Shown: positions 16,454-25,524, numbered from the stretch's first letter. The stretch is 64,000 nt of DNA from Paraconexibacter algicola (GCF_003044185.1 NZ_PYYB01000001.1:496001-560000), one strand, 5' to 3'. A program made the numbers and translations. Notes: a model not told the origin generated them from the letters alone.

Positions 16454-18102
16454 GCGGGCACGCTCCTGGGGGCGTCGTGGTGGGTGGTGCTGCGGTCGTC
16501 GAGGGCGCCGTCACGGACCCGCGGGGGCCGGGTGACGACGGGCGCATGGGCGCGGCGGGCGAGCGCCGGGTCGCGCCGCGGCCGGGGCGCGGTGCGCCCG
16601 GCCTCGAGCGCGCGGACGTACAGCCGGGCGCTCAGCTGCGCGCCGCGGCGGGAGCGCAGGACCGGCAGGCCGGCGGCCAGGATGGCGGCGGGCACCAGCG
16701 CGAACCAGGCGCTGACGGTGGCGCCGGGGTCCGGGAGCGCGGGCGCGAGCAGGGCGTCGGCGCCCGTGATCAGGCCGGTGTAGGCGAGGCACGCCGCCGC
16801 GACGGCGGCGAGGCCCAGCAGCGGTCGTCCGGGGGTGCTCGTGAGCCAGGCGTGCGCGGCGTGCGCGGCGGTGGCCCAGGCGAACGCGACGAGGACGAGC
16901 GTGCCGGGGTGGCCGAGCAGGTCGGCGGCGTAGGTCAGGAACGCGGCGGCGATCGCCACCGCCGGGACGAGGGCGGCGGCGGCGAGCTGGACGGGCGGCG
17001 CCCAGCGCACGCCGCGTGGGCCGGGCCGGGCGGCGACGGCCCGCCGCTTGTCGGCGTGCACGACGGAGCCCGACCCGAGGAACAGGGTGGCCTTGTACAT
17101 GCCGTGCGCGACGAGGTGCAGGAGCGCGGCGGCGTAGGCGCCGAGCGCGCACGCGAGGACCATGAAGCCCATCTGGCCGACGGTCGAGTGCGCGAGGGCG
17201 CCCTTGACGTCGGGACGGGTGAGCATCAGGGCGGTGCCGTGGACCGCGGTGGCCGCACCGGCCGCGAAGGCGAGGCCGAGGGCGAGTGCGGAGGCGTCGA
17301 CGAGCGGGGCGAGCCGCACCAGCAGGATGCCGCCTGCGTTGACGAGCCCGGCGTGCAGCAGGGCCGAGACGGGGGTCGGTGCGGCGAGCGTGGCGGGCAG
17401 CCAGCGGTGCAGCGGCAGCAGCGCGGAGCGCGCGATCGCGGCGAGCACGAGCAGGCAGGCGACGAGCGTCGCGGCGTCGACGCCGGCGACGGTCGCGGTG
17501 TCGAGCGCGGCGGCGGCCGCCCCGGGGTCGCGCAGCGACGGGTCACCGGCGGTGGCGAGGACGATGGCGACGGCGGCGAGCAGCGCGAGGTCGCCGATGG
17601 CGAAGGTCCGCGCGGTCCGCTGCAGGCCGACGCAGGCGGCCGGGAGGTCGGCGCGCTGCGCGAGCAGCGCGAGCAGGCCCAGGCCGGCGGCGCACCACGC
17701 GGCCGCGAGGACGGTGAGGGTGGCGGCGCCGACCATCGCGGCGGCGGCCGTGGTGGTGCCGGCGGCGGTGACGACGAGGCGCCGCTGGCGCGGGTCGCCG
17801 CAGAGGTAGCGGGCGGTGTAGGCCTGCACGACGGCGCTGACGCCGAGGACGAGCAGGAGCAGGAGGACCGAGACGCGGTCGGCGAGGAGGCCCGGCCCGT
17901 CCGGGCTGCCGCCGGGGGTCCAGGTGACCGGCCCGCCGCCGAGCACGTCGACGGCGAGCGCGACGGTGAGCGCGAGGCCCAGGAGCGAGCCGGCGGCCGC
18001 GGCGTGGGCGCCGCCGGACCGCAGCCACCGGGCGGGCGCCAGCAGGACCGCGATCCCGGCGAGCGCCGGGGCGCCGACCGCGAGGGGTAGGAGGGCGCTC
18101 AC
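16450..18102 (-). CDS. dabB: DabB, NuoL/MrpA-like membrane subunit
   Basis: A 550-residue protein with about 13-14 transmembrane segments and the proton-channel signature of NuoL/Mrp antiporter subunits: LLPLHRWLPATLAAPTPVSA, LLHAGLVNAGG and AHSTVGQMGFMV. It lies directly upstream of dabA and is coupled to it, which identifies it as the membrane partner DabB rather than a complex I subunit; the true nuo operon starts at 56 kb. GTG at 18102 overlaps the stop of the 102-residue gene (GTGA). The basic tail after about residue 500 lies in the cytoplasm and may contact DabA (inference). Confidence 0.9.
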   Translation of the reverse strand: MSALLPLAVGAPALAGIAVLLAPARWLRSGGAHAAAAGSLLGLALTVALAVDVLGGGPVTWTPGGSPDGPGLLADRVSVLLLLLVLGVSAVVQAYTARYLCGDPRQRRLVVTAAGTTTAAAAMVGAATLTVLAAAWCAAGLGLLALLAQRADLPAACVGLQRTARTFAIGDLALLAAVAIVLATAGDPSLRDPGAAAAALDTATVAGVDAATLVACLLVLAAIARSALLPLHRWLPATLAAPTPVSALLHAGLVNAGGILLVRLAPLVDASALALGLAFAAGAATAVHGTALMLTRPDVKGALAHSTVGQMGFMVLACALGAYAAALLHLVAHGMYKATLFLGSGSVVHADKRRAVAARPGPRGVRWAPPVQLAAAALVPAVAIAAAFLTYAADLLGHPGTLVLVAFAWATAAHAAHAWLTSTPGRPLLGLAAVAAACLAYTGLITGADALLAPALPDPGATVSAWFALVPAAILAAGLPVLRSRRGAQLSARLYVRALEAGRTAPRPRRDPALARRAHAPVVTRPPRVRDGALDDRSTTHHDAPRSVPA

Positions 18103-18407
18103 GGTGCGATGCCCTCCGCGCCGGGGGTCGCGAGTGCGCGGCCGTCGAAGCCGCCCAGGCGGGCCAGGATCTCCGGGTCGTGGACGACGCAGTAGAGCGA
18201 GCGGCCGCGTTCGAGCTCGGTCGCGATGTGGGCGCCGACCTGCTGGGCTGCGCGGGCGCGGGCGCCGGCCGGGGTGATCGTCATGGCGATGTCCGGCGGC
18301 GGCGCGACGTACTTGCGCGCCCACGGTCCGGGCGTGCTGCGCGGGGGCGCCGCGTCGGCCACGGCGGGCCGGGGAGCGGGCGGGGTCACGACGTCGGAAC
18401 GGTGCAC
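18099..18407 (-). CDS. Small protein leading the dab operon
   Basis: A 102-residue protein of unknown family and the first gene of the dab operon. The N-terminal 40 residues are rich in Pro and Ala. The C-terminal half is a compact helix-rich segment (ARARAAQQVGAHIATELERG, then CVVHDPEILARLGGFDG). No membrane segment. The GTG start follows a good GAAGGAG ribosome site 7 bases upstream, and the stop overlaps dabB. Position suggests a regulatory or assembly role for the carbon transporter, but nothing in the sequence proves it. Confidence 0.65.
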   Translation of the reverse strand: MHRSDVVTPPAPRPAVADAAPPRSTPGPWARKYVAPPPDIAMTITPAGARARAAQQVGAHIATELERGRSLYCVVHDPEILARLGGFDGRALATPGAEGIAP

Positions 18408-18429
18408 GGCAACTCCTTCGCAGAAGACG

Positions 18430-18460
18430 ACATGTATGACGCGAAGGACAATACATGTAT
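18430..18460. promoter_or_regulatory. Paired ACATGTAT boxes in dab/HTH intergenic region
   Basis: ACATGTAT occurs at 18430-18437 and again at 18453-18460, where it completes a perfect 10-bp palindrome ATACATGTAT (18451-18460). The pair is 23 bases apart, about two helix turns, in an AT-rich island between the dab operon and the divergent HTH gene. This fits an operator for the HTH protein (inference). Confidence 0.5.
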
Positions 18461-18563
18461 TTGCTGTCGTGTGTCACGAGTCGTGTGTTCTATGTCACGT
18501 TTCGCAAATCGCGTCACCGGAAGGACGGCTTGCCGACCCCTGTTGCCCGTAGGCTTGACGGAC

Positions 18564-18839
18564 ATGGCGGGCGACTGGACCTTCCTCACCAACCACGCGC
18601 ACGTCCTCCTCTGCGTCGCCCGTGACCCCGGCATGCGGATGCGCGACATCGCCGACACGGTCGGGATCACCGAGCGGGCCGCCCAGCGGATCGTCAGCGA
18701 CCTGATCGAGGGCGGGTACGTCGAGCGCGAGCGCGACGGGCGGCGCAACCACTACCGCGTCAACCGCCAGGCGCCACTGCGTCACCCGATGGACCGCGAC
18801 CACGCCATCGGCGAGATCCTCGAGCTCCTCGGCCGCTGA
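18564..18839 (+). CDS. Small winged-HTH (MarR/ArsR-like) regulator
   Basis: A 91-residue protein consisting of one winged helix: LLCVARDPGMRMRDIADTVG, then ITERAAQRIVSDLIEGGYVERERDGRRNHY, where the last part is the beta-wing. It is transcribed divergently from the dab operon, with ACATGTAT boxes between. It probably represses or senses for the carbon-uptake genes and itself (inference). ATG at 18564 is 8 bases after a TAGGCT box without a Shine-Dalgarno, which suggests a leaderless mRNA; longer in-frame starts would run back into the operator region. Confidence 0.75.
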   Translation: MAGDWTFLTNHAHVLLCVARDPGMRMRDIADTVGITERAAQRIVSDLIEGGYVERERDGRRNHYRVNRQAPLRHPMDRDHAIGEILELLGR

Positions 18840-18871
18840 CCCGCGGGGCCGGTGCCCCGCGCCGTCCCCCG

Positions 18872-18903
18872 TGATTCACCCCGAATGAGTCCTGATTGAC
18901 CCC
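18872..18903 (+). promoter_or_regulatory. Direct repeat TGATTSACCCC, 21-bp period
   Basis: TGATTCACCCC (18872-18882) and TGATTGACCCC (18893-18903) are 10-of-11 identical with a 21-bp period, exactly two helical turns. They lie 72 bases before the FAD oxidoreductase ATG. A two-site activator or repressor binding site is likely. Confidence 0.45.
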
Positions 18904-18974
18904 GCAGGGGCGATGTGCGGCGCACCGGCCGCGCCGTAGCGTCGGTCCGGTCACCAGCAGCCCCGGGAGCAACC

Positions 18975-20342
18975 ATGACCACCGAGCACATCGAGACCGA
19001 CTACCTCATCCTCGGCGCAGGCGCCATGAGCATGGGCTACGCGGACGTGATCCTCGCCGAGGACCCCACCGCGCAGATCGTCATGGTCGACCGGCACGCC
19101 AATCCCGGCGGCCACTGGAACGACGCCTACCCGTACGTGCGCCTGCACCAGCCCGCCGTCTACTACGGCCTGCAGTCCACGAGCCTCGGTCGCGGCGGCG
19201 AGGACCTCAGCGCCGGCGCGGACATCCTCGCCTACTTCCGCACCGCGATGGACCGCTTCGTGCGCACCGGCCGCGTGCGGTTCCTGCCGATGAGCGACCA
19301 CGTCGGCGACGGCCGGATCGTCTCGACCGTCGACTGCGATCGCGTCACCACCGTCACCGCGCGCCGCCGCGTCGTCGACGGCACGTACAGCGGCGTGCAG
19401 GTCCCGTCGATGTGCCCGCCGCGCTACGAGGTCGACCCCGACGTCACGCTCGTCCCGCCGAACGAGCTCGCGCGGCTGCAGCGGCCGTGGGAGCAGTACG
19501 TCGTGATCGGCGCCGGGAAGACCGGCATCGACGCGATCCTCTTCCTCCTGGACAACGGCGTCGCGCCGCACCGCATCCGCTGGGTGATGCCCAACGACGC
19601 GTGGCTGCTGGACCGCGGCGCGATGCGGCCGGACATCGTCCTCGACACGGTCGTGTCGATGCTGCGCAGCATCGCCGACGGCCGGGTCGTGCAGGACGCC
19701 TTCCACCAGCTCGAGCGCGAGGGGATCATCTTCCGCTTCGACGAGTCGCGCACGCCGACGAAGTGGCGCTGCGCGACGGTCGACCGCAGCGAGCTCGCGC
19801 AGCTGCGGCTCGTCGAGGACGTCGTGCGGCTCGGTCGCGTCCAGCGCGTCACGAGCGCGGGGATCGAGCTCGTCGAGGGCGAGGTCGCGTGCCCCGCCGA
19901 CACGCTCTACGTCGACTGCTCCGCCAACGGCCTGGCGAAGAACGAGCCGGTGCCCGTGTACGCCCCCGGGCGGGTCACGCTGCAGCCGATCTTCATGTGC
20001 CAGCAGACGTTCAGCTCGGCGCTGATCGCGCACCTGGACCTGATGGACCTCGACGACGACCGCCGCAACCGCGTCTGCCGTCCGGTCCCGCACCCCGAGC
20101 AGGCGATCGACCTCGCCCGCGCCCTCGTGGTCACCTCGCAGAACATGCTCGACTGCAACCGGCACATGCCGCTGTGGCTGCGCCGCAGCCGCCTGTTCCT
20201 GGGCAACCACGCCGCACCGCACCGCTACCTCGCGGCCTGCGCGCGGCTGGCGCTGACCCAGCGGCGCGCCAACGCGTCCTGGCAGGCGATGGAGCGCGCG
20301 GCGGCCGCGGCGCCCGCGCCGCGCGTCCCCGTCGGGGTCTGA
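18975..20342 (+). CDS. FAD/NAD(P)-dependent oxidoreductase
   Basis: A 455-residue flavoprotein. The N-terminal Rossmann fold binds FAD (YLILGAGAMSMGYADVIL, then the acidic strand end VMVDRHANPGGHW). A second dinucleotide site is at about 170-190 (YVVIGAGKTGIDAILFLL). The GGHW...YPYVRLHQPA block resembles flavin monooxygenases and related amine or steroid oxygenases. No membrane segment or signal peptide is seen. ATG at 18975 follows GGGAG; an upstream in-frame start lacks support. The substrate is unknown. Tandem TGATTSACCCC repeats upstream suggest regulated expression. Confidence 0.82.
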   Translation: MTTEHIETDYLILGAGAMSMGYADVILAEDPTAQIVMVDRHANPGGHWNDAYPYVRLHQPAVYYGLQSTSLGRGGEDLSAGADILAYFRTAMDRFVRTGRVRFLPMSDHVGDGRIVSTVDCDRVTTVTARRRVVDGTYSGVQVPSMCPPRYEVDPDVTLVPPNELARLQRPWEQYVVIGAGKTGIDAILFLLDNGVAPHRIRWVMPNDAWLLDRGAMRPDIVLDTVVSMLRSIADGRVVQDAFHQLEREGIIFRFDESRTPTKWRCATVDRSELAQLRLVEDVVRLGRVQRVTSAGIELVEGEVACPADTLYVDCSANGLAKNEPVPVYAPGRVTLQPIFMCQQTFSSALIAHLDLMDLDDDRRNRVCRPVPHPEQAIDLARALVVTSQNMLDCNRHMPLWLRRSRLFLGNHAAPHRYLAACARLALTQRRANASWQAMERAAAAAPAPRVPVGV

Positions 20343-20358
20343 GCGGGCCGGGTCGCAC

Positions 20359-20374
20359 CCGGGTCGCGACCCGG
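20359..20374 (+). terminator. Palindrome after the FAD oxidoreductase
   Basis: A perfect 16-bp palindrome CCGGGTCGCGACCCGG begins 17 bases after the oxidoreductase stop. It can fold into a GC hairpin; there is no U-tract, so the terminator function is tentative. Confidence 0.35.
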
Positions 20375-20442
20375 TCTCACGGGTCGCGCGGACGCCCTCT
20401 GGCGGCTAGGGTCGGCGCGTCCGCGCAACCGTTCGAGGTTCC

Positions 20443-22764
20443 ATGTCCGCTCTCCGTCGTGCCGTCCTGTCGAGCCTCGCCCTCCTCGCGGTGGTCGCGG
20501 GGTCGGCTCAGGCAGCTCCCGGCGACCGCGCGTTCGCGCTCGTCGCGGGTCCGCAGCTGCTCGTCTTCGACCCCGCCGCACCGCAGGCGACGACCGCCGT
20601 GTCGGTCACCGGGGTGGCCGCCGGCGAGACGCTGGTGGGGATCGACGTGCGCCCGCTGAACGGCACGCTGCTCGGTCTCGGCGTCAACGCGGGCGCGAAC
20701 ACGGGAACGCTGTACGCGATCGCGCCGCAGACCGGTGTCGCCCGGGCGATCGGCACCGTCGGCAACGTGCTGCCCGTCCAGGCCAACGGCGCGACGCCCG
20801 TCGACCTCCCGGACCCGGCCACCGTGCAGTACGGGGTCGACGTCAACCCCGCCGCCGATCGGGTCCGCGTCACGGCCGGGACGCTGAACTTCCGGGTCAA
20901 CCCGAACACCGGGCTGAACATCGACGGCGACTTCGGCGGAGCCCCCGGCTCCGCCGCGGGCGCCAATCCCGACGGCCCGATCAACGGTGCCAGCACCAGC
21001 GTGTCCGAGACCGCGTACACGGGCAGCCGGATCACGAACGCGGGCATCACGACCCAGTACACGATCGACGCCGGCACCCGCGCGATCGCGATCCAGAACC
21101 CGCCGAACGCGGGCACGCAGACCGGCTCGCGGCCGGTCACGCTGGGCGGCGCGCCGCTGAACTTCGCCGCGTCGGTCGGCTTCGACATCGACCCGGCGGT
21201 GAGCGCTGCGTCCAACGGCGCGGCGGCATCCGGGGTCGCGTACGCGACCCTGACCGTCGCGGGCGAGACCGGCCTCTACCGGATCGACCTGCCGACCGGG
21301 TCCGCGACGCTCGTCGGGCGGCTCGGGGACGGGACGCGGCCGGCGATCGGGCTGGCGCTCCAGCGCGACGAGGCGGACGGGTACCCGGTCGTCGGGCTGA
21401 GCAGCGACGGGACGACGCTCACGCGCATCACCTCCACCGCCCCGGGATCGGCGCTGGCCACCGGCATCCTGGGCATGGCCTCGGGCGAGACGATGGTGGC
21501 GGTCGCGTGGCGGCCGGCGGACGGCCTGCTGTACGGGATCGGCGTCAACCCGCTGGCCGACACCGGCACGCTCTACCGCGTCGACCCGGTGTCCGGCGCG
21601 GTCACGGTCATCGGGGGCACGAGCGTCCTCAGCTGGATCACGGCCGCAGGCGCAGCCGTCGACCTCGCCTCCCCGGCCGTGACGGGCTACGGGATGGACG
21701 TCGACCCGACGACCGATCGGGTGCGCCTGACGGCGTCCGCCGGCCTCAACGCGCGGGTGAACCCGATCACCGGCTTCCCGGTGGACGGGGACGCCGCCAA
21801 TCCCGGGGTCCAGCCGGACCCGGGCAGCGCCGGGGTCTCGGGAGCGTCGTTCGCCAACCCGTTCGCGGGTGCGGCGACCACGACCCTGTATGCGCTGAAG
21901 GCGGGGAACGACACGCTCGCGGTGCAGCTGCCCCCGAACAGCGGGACCCAGGTCGCGGAGCGGCCGGTGACGGTCGGCGGGGCGCCGCTGGACTTCAGCG
22001 TCCTGTCCTCCCTGGACCTCCCGCCGGACGCGACGGTCACGGCGGCGGGCGGCGAGTCCTCCGGGGAGGCGCTCGCGGCCCTGACCAGCGGAGGGACGAG
22101 CCGCCTCTACCGCCTGCGGCTCGCCGACGGGGCGGCCACCGAGATCGGGCCGTTCGGGGTGCCGCTGCGCTCGCTCGCGGTGGGCGCCGCGGCCCCCGAC
22201 CAGACCGCGCCGGCGGCCCCGGTGATCACCGCGCCCGTGGCGGACGCCGCCCTGACCGCCACCCCGGCGGTGACGGGCACCGGCGAGCCGGGCGCGACGC
22301 TCACCGTCACCGAGGGACCGCTGACGCTTTGCTCCACCGTCGTGGGCGGTGACGGTGGCTGGTCGTGCACGCCGACGGCGCTCGCGGTCGGCGCGCACAC
22401 GATCGCCGTCGCGCAGGCCGACCGTCGCGGCAACGTCTCGGCGACCGCCACCCGGTCGTTCTCGATCGTGGCGCCGATCACGCCGCCCGGGACCGCGCCG
22501 GCCCCGCCGACGCCGACGCCGACCGCCCCGGCGACCTGCCGGACCCGGACGGTGACCGTGCGGCTGCCGAAGGGCACGCGCCGGGCCACGGTGACGCTCG
22601 CCGGCAAGCGGGCGCGCGTCCGGCGCGTCAAGGGCCGACTGGTCGCGACGCTGCGGCTGCCGGCGACGCGGAGCGGCCGGGTGACGGTCCGGGTCACCCG
22701 GACGACGAAGGGTGGTAAGCGCCGCGTGAAGACCACGCGGTACGCGACCTGCAAGCGGGCCTGA
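20443..22764 (+). CDS. Secreted protein with two DUF4394 domains
   Basis: A 773-residue exported protein with a signal peptide (about 1-25, SAQAAPG). It contains two tandem DUF4394 domains (about 30-265 and 305-540), each with the same landmarks: GETLVGIDVRP / GETMVAVAWRP, YGVDVNPAADRVRVT / YGMDVDPTTDRVRLT, and a Thr-Gly-x5-DGD motif. A bacterial Ig-like domain (about 590-670) and a basic, Cys-flanked beta tail follow. DUF4394 is predicted beta-propeller-like with unknown function. A TAGGGT -10-like box lies at 20407-20412 and GAGG precedes the ATG. A surface or extracellular role is inferred. Confidence 0.85.
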   Translation: MSALRRAVLSSLALLAVVAGSAQAAPGDRAFALVAGPQLLVFDPAAPQATTAVSVTGVAAGETLVGIDVRPLNGTLLGLGVNAGANTGTLYAIAPQTGVARAIGTVGNVLPVQANGATPVDLPDPATVQYGVDVNPAADRVRVTAGTLNFRVNPNTGLNIDGDFGGAPGSAAGANPDGPINGASTSVSETAYTGSRITNAGITTQYTIDAGTRAIAIQNPPNAGTQTGSRPVTLGGAPLNFAASVGFDIDPAVSAASNGAAASGVAYATLTVAGETGLYRIDLPTGSATLVGRLGDGTRPAIGLALQRDEADGYPVVGLSSDGTTLTRITSTAPGSALATGILGMASGETMVAVAWRPADGLLYGIGVNPLADTGTLYRVDPVSGAVTVIGGTSVLSWITAAGAAVDLASPAVTGYGMDVDPTTDRVRLTASAGLNARVNPITGFPVDGDAANPGVQPDPGSAGVSGASFANPFAGAATTTLYALKAGNDTLAVQLPPNSGTQVAERPVTVGGAPLDFSVLSSLDLPPDATVTAAGGESSGEALAALTSGGTSRLYRLRLADGAATEIGPFGVPLRSLAVGAAAPDQTAPAAPVITAPVADAALTATPAVTGTGEPGATLTVTEGPLTLCSTVVGGDGGWSCTPTALAVGAHTIAVAQADRRGNVSATATRSFSIVAPITPPGTAPAPPTPTPTAPATCRTRTVTVRLPKGTRRATVTLAGKRARVRRVKGRLVATLRLPATRSGRVTVRVTRTTKGGKRRVKTTRYATCKRA

Positions 22765-22785
22765 CGGCGCGCCCGCGCCCGTCGC

Positions 22786-24549
22786 TCAGCCGGTCGCGCA
22801 GACCCGGAACGTCCGCACGGTCCGGACCACGCGGCCGGTCCGGGTGCGCACCGTGCCGCTGAGGCGGACGGTGCCGGGTGCGGCGCGCCGGAGGTCGACG
22901 ACCACCCCGAGCCGCCCGCCCCGGCGCACGACGGTGGCGCGGCGGCCGAGCAGCCGCGCGCTCGCGGTGCGGACCTTCGCGCCCTTGGGGACCTTCAGGC
23001 GGACGAAGCGCCGGTTGCGCGGGGTGCACGCCGGCCGGTTCGCGGGCCACACGCGGTCGGCGACGCGCACGACGGACAGGCCGCTGGCCCCGTCGGTGTA
23101 CCAGACCTCGCGCCGGTCCTTGACGACGACGGGCTTGCTCATCGCGAAGCTCGACTCGAGGCCGACGGTCTCGACCGCGGCCTTCGTGGGGGCGACGACG
23201 TAGGCGATCTCGCGGGGCTTCTCGAGGTCGGTGATGTCGAACACGCGCAGGCCGGAGGCGATGAACGAGCAGGCGACGACGGTCGGGTCCACGCGGGAGT
23301 CGAGGTCGCAGTAGTGCGCCGCGTAGCCCTGCACGGGGCTGGCCGCGCCCGGGTCGTTCTGGGCGGCGCGGTGCGCGTCGGGCTGGTTGACGGCAAGGCG
23401 CAGGTTGGCGATCTGGCGGGGCCGGGTCTCGTCGGCGATGTCGATGATGCGTCCGGCGCCGACGGCGTCGCGGTTCCCGCCGCCGGTGGTGCCCTGGGTG
23501 TACTCGTCGAACTCGAGCAGGTAGGGGCGCCCGCCGACGGTGAAGTGGATGGCGTTCTGCGGGATCGACGCGTTCGTCCAGGTCATGCGGCTGATCTCGC
23601 GGACCTGCGGGTCGGGCTTGCGCTGCTCGATCTCGTGGACGTCGAGGACGGCGGCCTCGCCGCGGCCGGTGTCGGTGACGTAGGCGCGGGTGCCGTCCGG
23701 GTCGAGGGTGAGGCCGTGGGAGGAGACCTGGCCCTGCCAGAGGACCTTCGGCCGGGCGGGGTCGACGACGTCGATGGCGGTGAGCGAGTCGGTGGCGGTG
23801 CCGGCCGCGTAGAAGGTGCGGCCGTCCTCGCTGAAGCCGCTCTCGTGCCCGAACCGGGCGACGAGCCGCGTGGACTTCAGGACGGGCTTGCGGCAGTCGG
23901 CGCTGGCGTCGTAGATCGAGACGAGGCCCGGGTAGGTCGCCGGGTTGCCGAGCACGGCGGCGAGGAGGCCGCGCCGCTGGTTGAGCACGAGCGACTCGTG
24001 CGGCGACATCATCGGCAGCTCGGTGAGGACCGCGGTGCGCCTGGGGTTCGTCGGGTCGGTCATGTCGAGGACCTGCACGCCGAGCGAGTCGCCCGCGCCG
24101 ACGCGCAGCGCGTTCAGCGGGAACAGCAGCGCGGTGTCGTAGTAGGCGCACTCGCGGCCCGTGCGGTCGACGTAGCGGTGGACCTTGAAGCCGCCGGCGC
24201 TGCCGTGGCGGCCGACGATCCGCGCGTTGCAGAACAGCCCGTTGCGGGCGCTGCCGGCGGGCACGCGGCCCTGGATGCCGGGCTCGGGCCGGTCGTCGGG
24301 CGCGCAGCCGACCTGCGGCGTGGGCTCGAACGGAAGGTCGTCGATGTCCTGGGTGGCCGCGCGCGGGACCACCTGCCCCTCCCCCTTGCCGAGCGCGAGG
24401 AGGTCGTTGAGCGGCCCGTCGAGCGCGGCGCCGGCCGGGACGACGAGCAGCAACGCCACGAGGGGTGCGGCGAGCAGCCCGCGCCGTCCGCGGCGGGTCC
24501 GCCCCGCGTCCTCGAGGTCCTCGTCGTGGTGCTGCTCGGTCCGGTCCAT
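22786..24549 (-). CDS. Secreted LVIVD-type beta-propeller protein
   Basis: A 587-residue protein with a charged N-terminus, one hydrophobic export segment (about 24-44) and a run of LVIVD-like propeller blades: GVQVLDMTDPTNPRR, LTAIDVVDPARPKVLW, AGRIIDIADETRPRQIAN and GLRVFDITDLEKPREIAY. The last 75 residues form a basic beta domain ending in VCATG, like those of the lipase and the DUF4394 protein. The ATG follows a strong GGGAAGGAG site; a TACACT -10-like box is about 35 bases upstream. It faces the DUF4394 gene with 21 bases between the stops. The function is unknown, likely cell-surface. Confidence 0.8.
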   Translation of the reverse strand: MDRTEQHHDEDLEDAGRTRRGRRGLLAAPLVALLLVVPAGAALDGPLNDLLALGKGEGQVVPRAATQDIDDLPFEPTPQVGCAPDDRPEPGIQGRVPAGSARNGLFCNARIVGRHGSAGGFKVHRYVDRTGRECAYYDTALLFPLNALRVGAGDSLGVQVLDMTDPTNPRRTAVLTELPMMSPHESLVLNQRRGLLAAVLGNPATYPGLVSIYDASADCRKPVLKSTRLVARFGHESGFSEDGRTFYAAGTATDSLTAIDVVDPARPKVLWQGQVSSHGLTLDPDGTRAYVTDTGRGEAAVLDVHEIEQRKPDPQVREISRMTWTNASIPQNAIHFTVGGRPYLLEFDEYTQGTTGGGNRDAVGAGRIIDIADETRPRQIANLRLAVNQPDAHRAAQNDPGAASPVQGYAAHYCDLDSRVDPTVVACSFIASGLRVFDITDLEKPREIAYVVAPTKAAVETVGLESSFAMSKPVVVKDRREVWYTDGASGLSVVRVADRVWPANRPACTPRNRRFVRLKVPKGAKVRTASARLLGRRATVVRRGGRLGVVVDLRRAAPGTVRLSGTVRTRTGRVVRTVRTFRVCATG

Positions 24550-24636
24550 CGTGCGCTCCTTCCCAGGTGCCGTGTGCGGCCGCCGAGTGTACGGCAGCGT
24601 TCACCCGGGGGCGCAGGCCCCGTGCAGGGACGGCGG

Positions 24637-25488
24637 TCAGGCGGCGCGCGCCCCGGCCAGCCGCATGTACCGCGACACCGCCTCGGCCCGGTTCGCGGCC
24701 TTGAGCCGCCGCAGGATGAGCTTGACGTGACTCTTCACGGTGCCTTCGCTGACGGTCAGCGCGTCCGCGATCTCGGCGTTGGTGCGCCCGGCCGCCATCA
24801 GCTCGAGCACCTCGAGCTGTCGTGCCGTGAGCAGCAGCTGCGCGCCGTTCTCGGCACGGGGCACCGCGGTGAGCGGCACCCGCGCGACGGACGCGCGGTC
24901 GGGCGGGCCGAGGCGCAGCACCGCGTCCTGCGACGGCGCGAGACCGGCGGCGATCGTGGTGGCGAACGCGCGGGCCCGGTCCGCGGAGGCGGCGAGCCGG
25001 GCCTCCAGCGTCGCGCGCTCGAAGAGATGCCCGAAGCCGGCCGCGAAGGCGTGGAGCAGGTCGCGGTCCTGCGCCGAGCCCGTCCCCGCGGGGACGGCGT
25101 GCAGCAGGCCGATGACGGAGGTCTCGGCGAGGACCGGCGCGACGACGGAGCACCCGGGGACGAGCGCGGGGCCGCGTCGTCGCACGACCTCGAGCTCGAG
25201 GTCGGTGAGGGCGCGCTCGCCCTGCGGCACCGGCGCGCGACCGGTCGACGAGGCGACCGAGAGCGTCGTGCACGTCGTGTGCTCGACGCGCAGCAGCGTC
25301 GCCTGCTCGAACGCCGACCAGCGGACCAGGACCGCGGGGGCGCGCTCGATCAGGTGCTCGGGCCGCCGGGCGCCGCCGAGCGCGAGGAGGGCGCGGGCGA
25401 GCGCCGCCTCGGGTCCGGGCGGATGGGCCGCGCCAGCCTTCGGGAAGACGGCGTCCAGCACCCGCACGGGAGCGTCGACGGTGCTCAT
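24637..25488 (-). CDS. LuxR-family transcriptional regulator
   Basis: A 283-residue regulator with an N-terminal GAF-like sensor region (about 30-200) and a C-terminal LuxR HTH (about 220-280: LTARQLEVLELMAAGRTNAE, then IADALTVSEGTVKSHVKLI). No receiver aspartate pattern is seen, so it is not a classical response regulator. ATG at 25488 is chosen over an in-frame TTG at 25524 because that TTG is part of an apparent -35 box and the ATG sits 6 bases after a CACAAT -10-like box. The adjacent secreted-protein genes are plausible targets. Confidence 0.8.
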   Translation of the reverse strand: MSTVDAPVRVLDAVFPKAGAAHPPGPEAALARALLALGGARRPEHLIERAPAVLVRWSAFEQATLLRVEHTTCTTLSVASSTGRAPVPQGERALTDLELEVVRRRGPALVPGCSVVAPVLAETSVIGLLHAVPAGTGSAQDRDLLHAFAAGFGHLFERATLEARLAASADRARAFATTIAAGLAPSQDAVLRLGPPDRASVARVPLTAVPRAENGAQLLLTARQLEVLELMAAGRTNAEIADALTVSEGTVKSHVKLILRRLKAANRAEAVSRYMRLAGARAA

Positions 25489-25494
25489 TCGGAC

Positions 25495-25524
25495 ATTGTG
25501 ACCGAACACTATGTCCACGGTCAA
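25495..25524 (-). promoter_or_regulatory. Promoter of the LuxR gene, leaderless
   Basis: On the minus strand TTGACC (25524-25519), an 18-base spacer and CACAAT (25500-25495) lie so that transcription would begin at or next to the ATG at 25488. There is no room for a ribosome site. Confidence 0.5.

Noticed and set aside
16450-18102. NuoL of complex I
   Set aside because: It is coupled to dabA and far from the nuo operon; NuoL-like sequence is expected for DabB.
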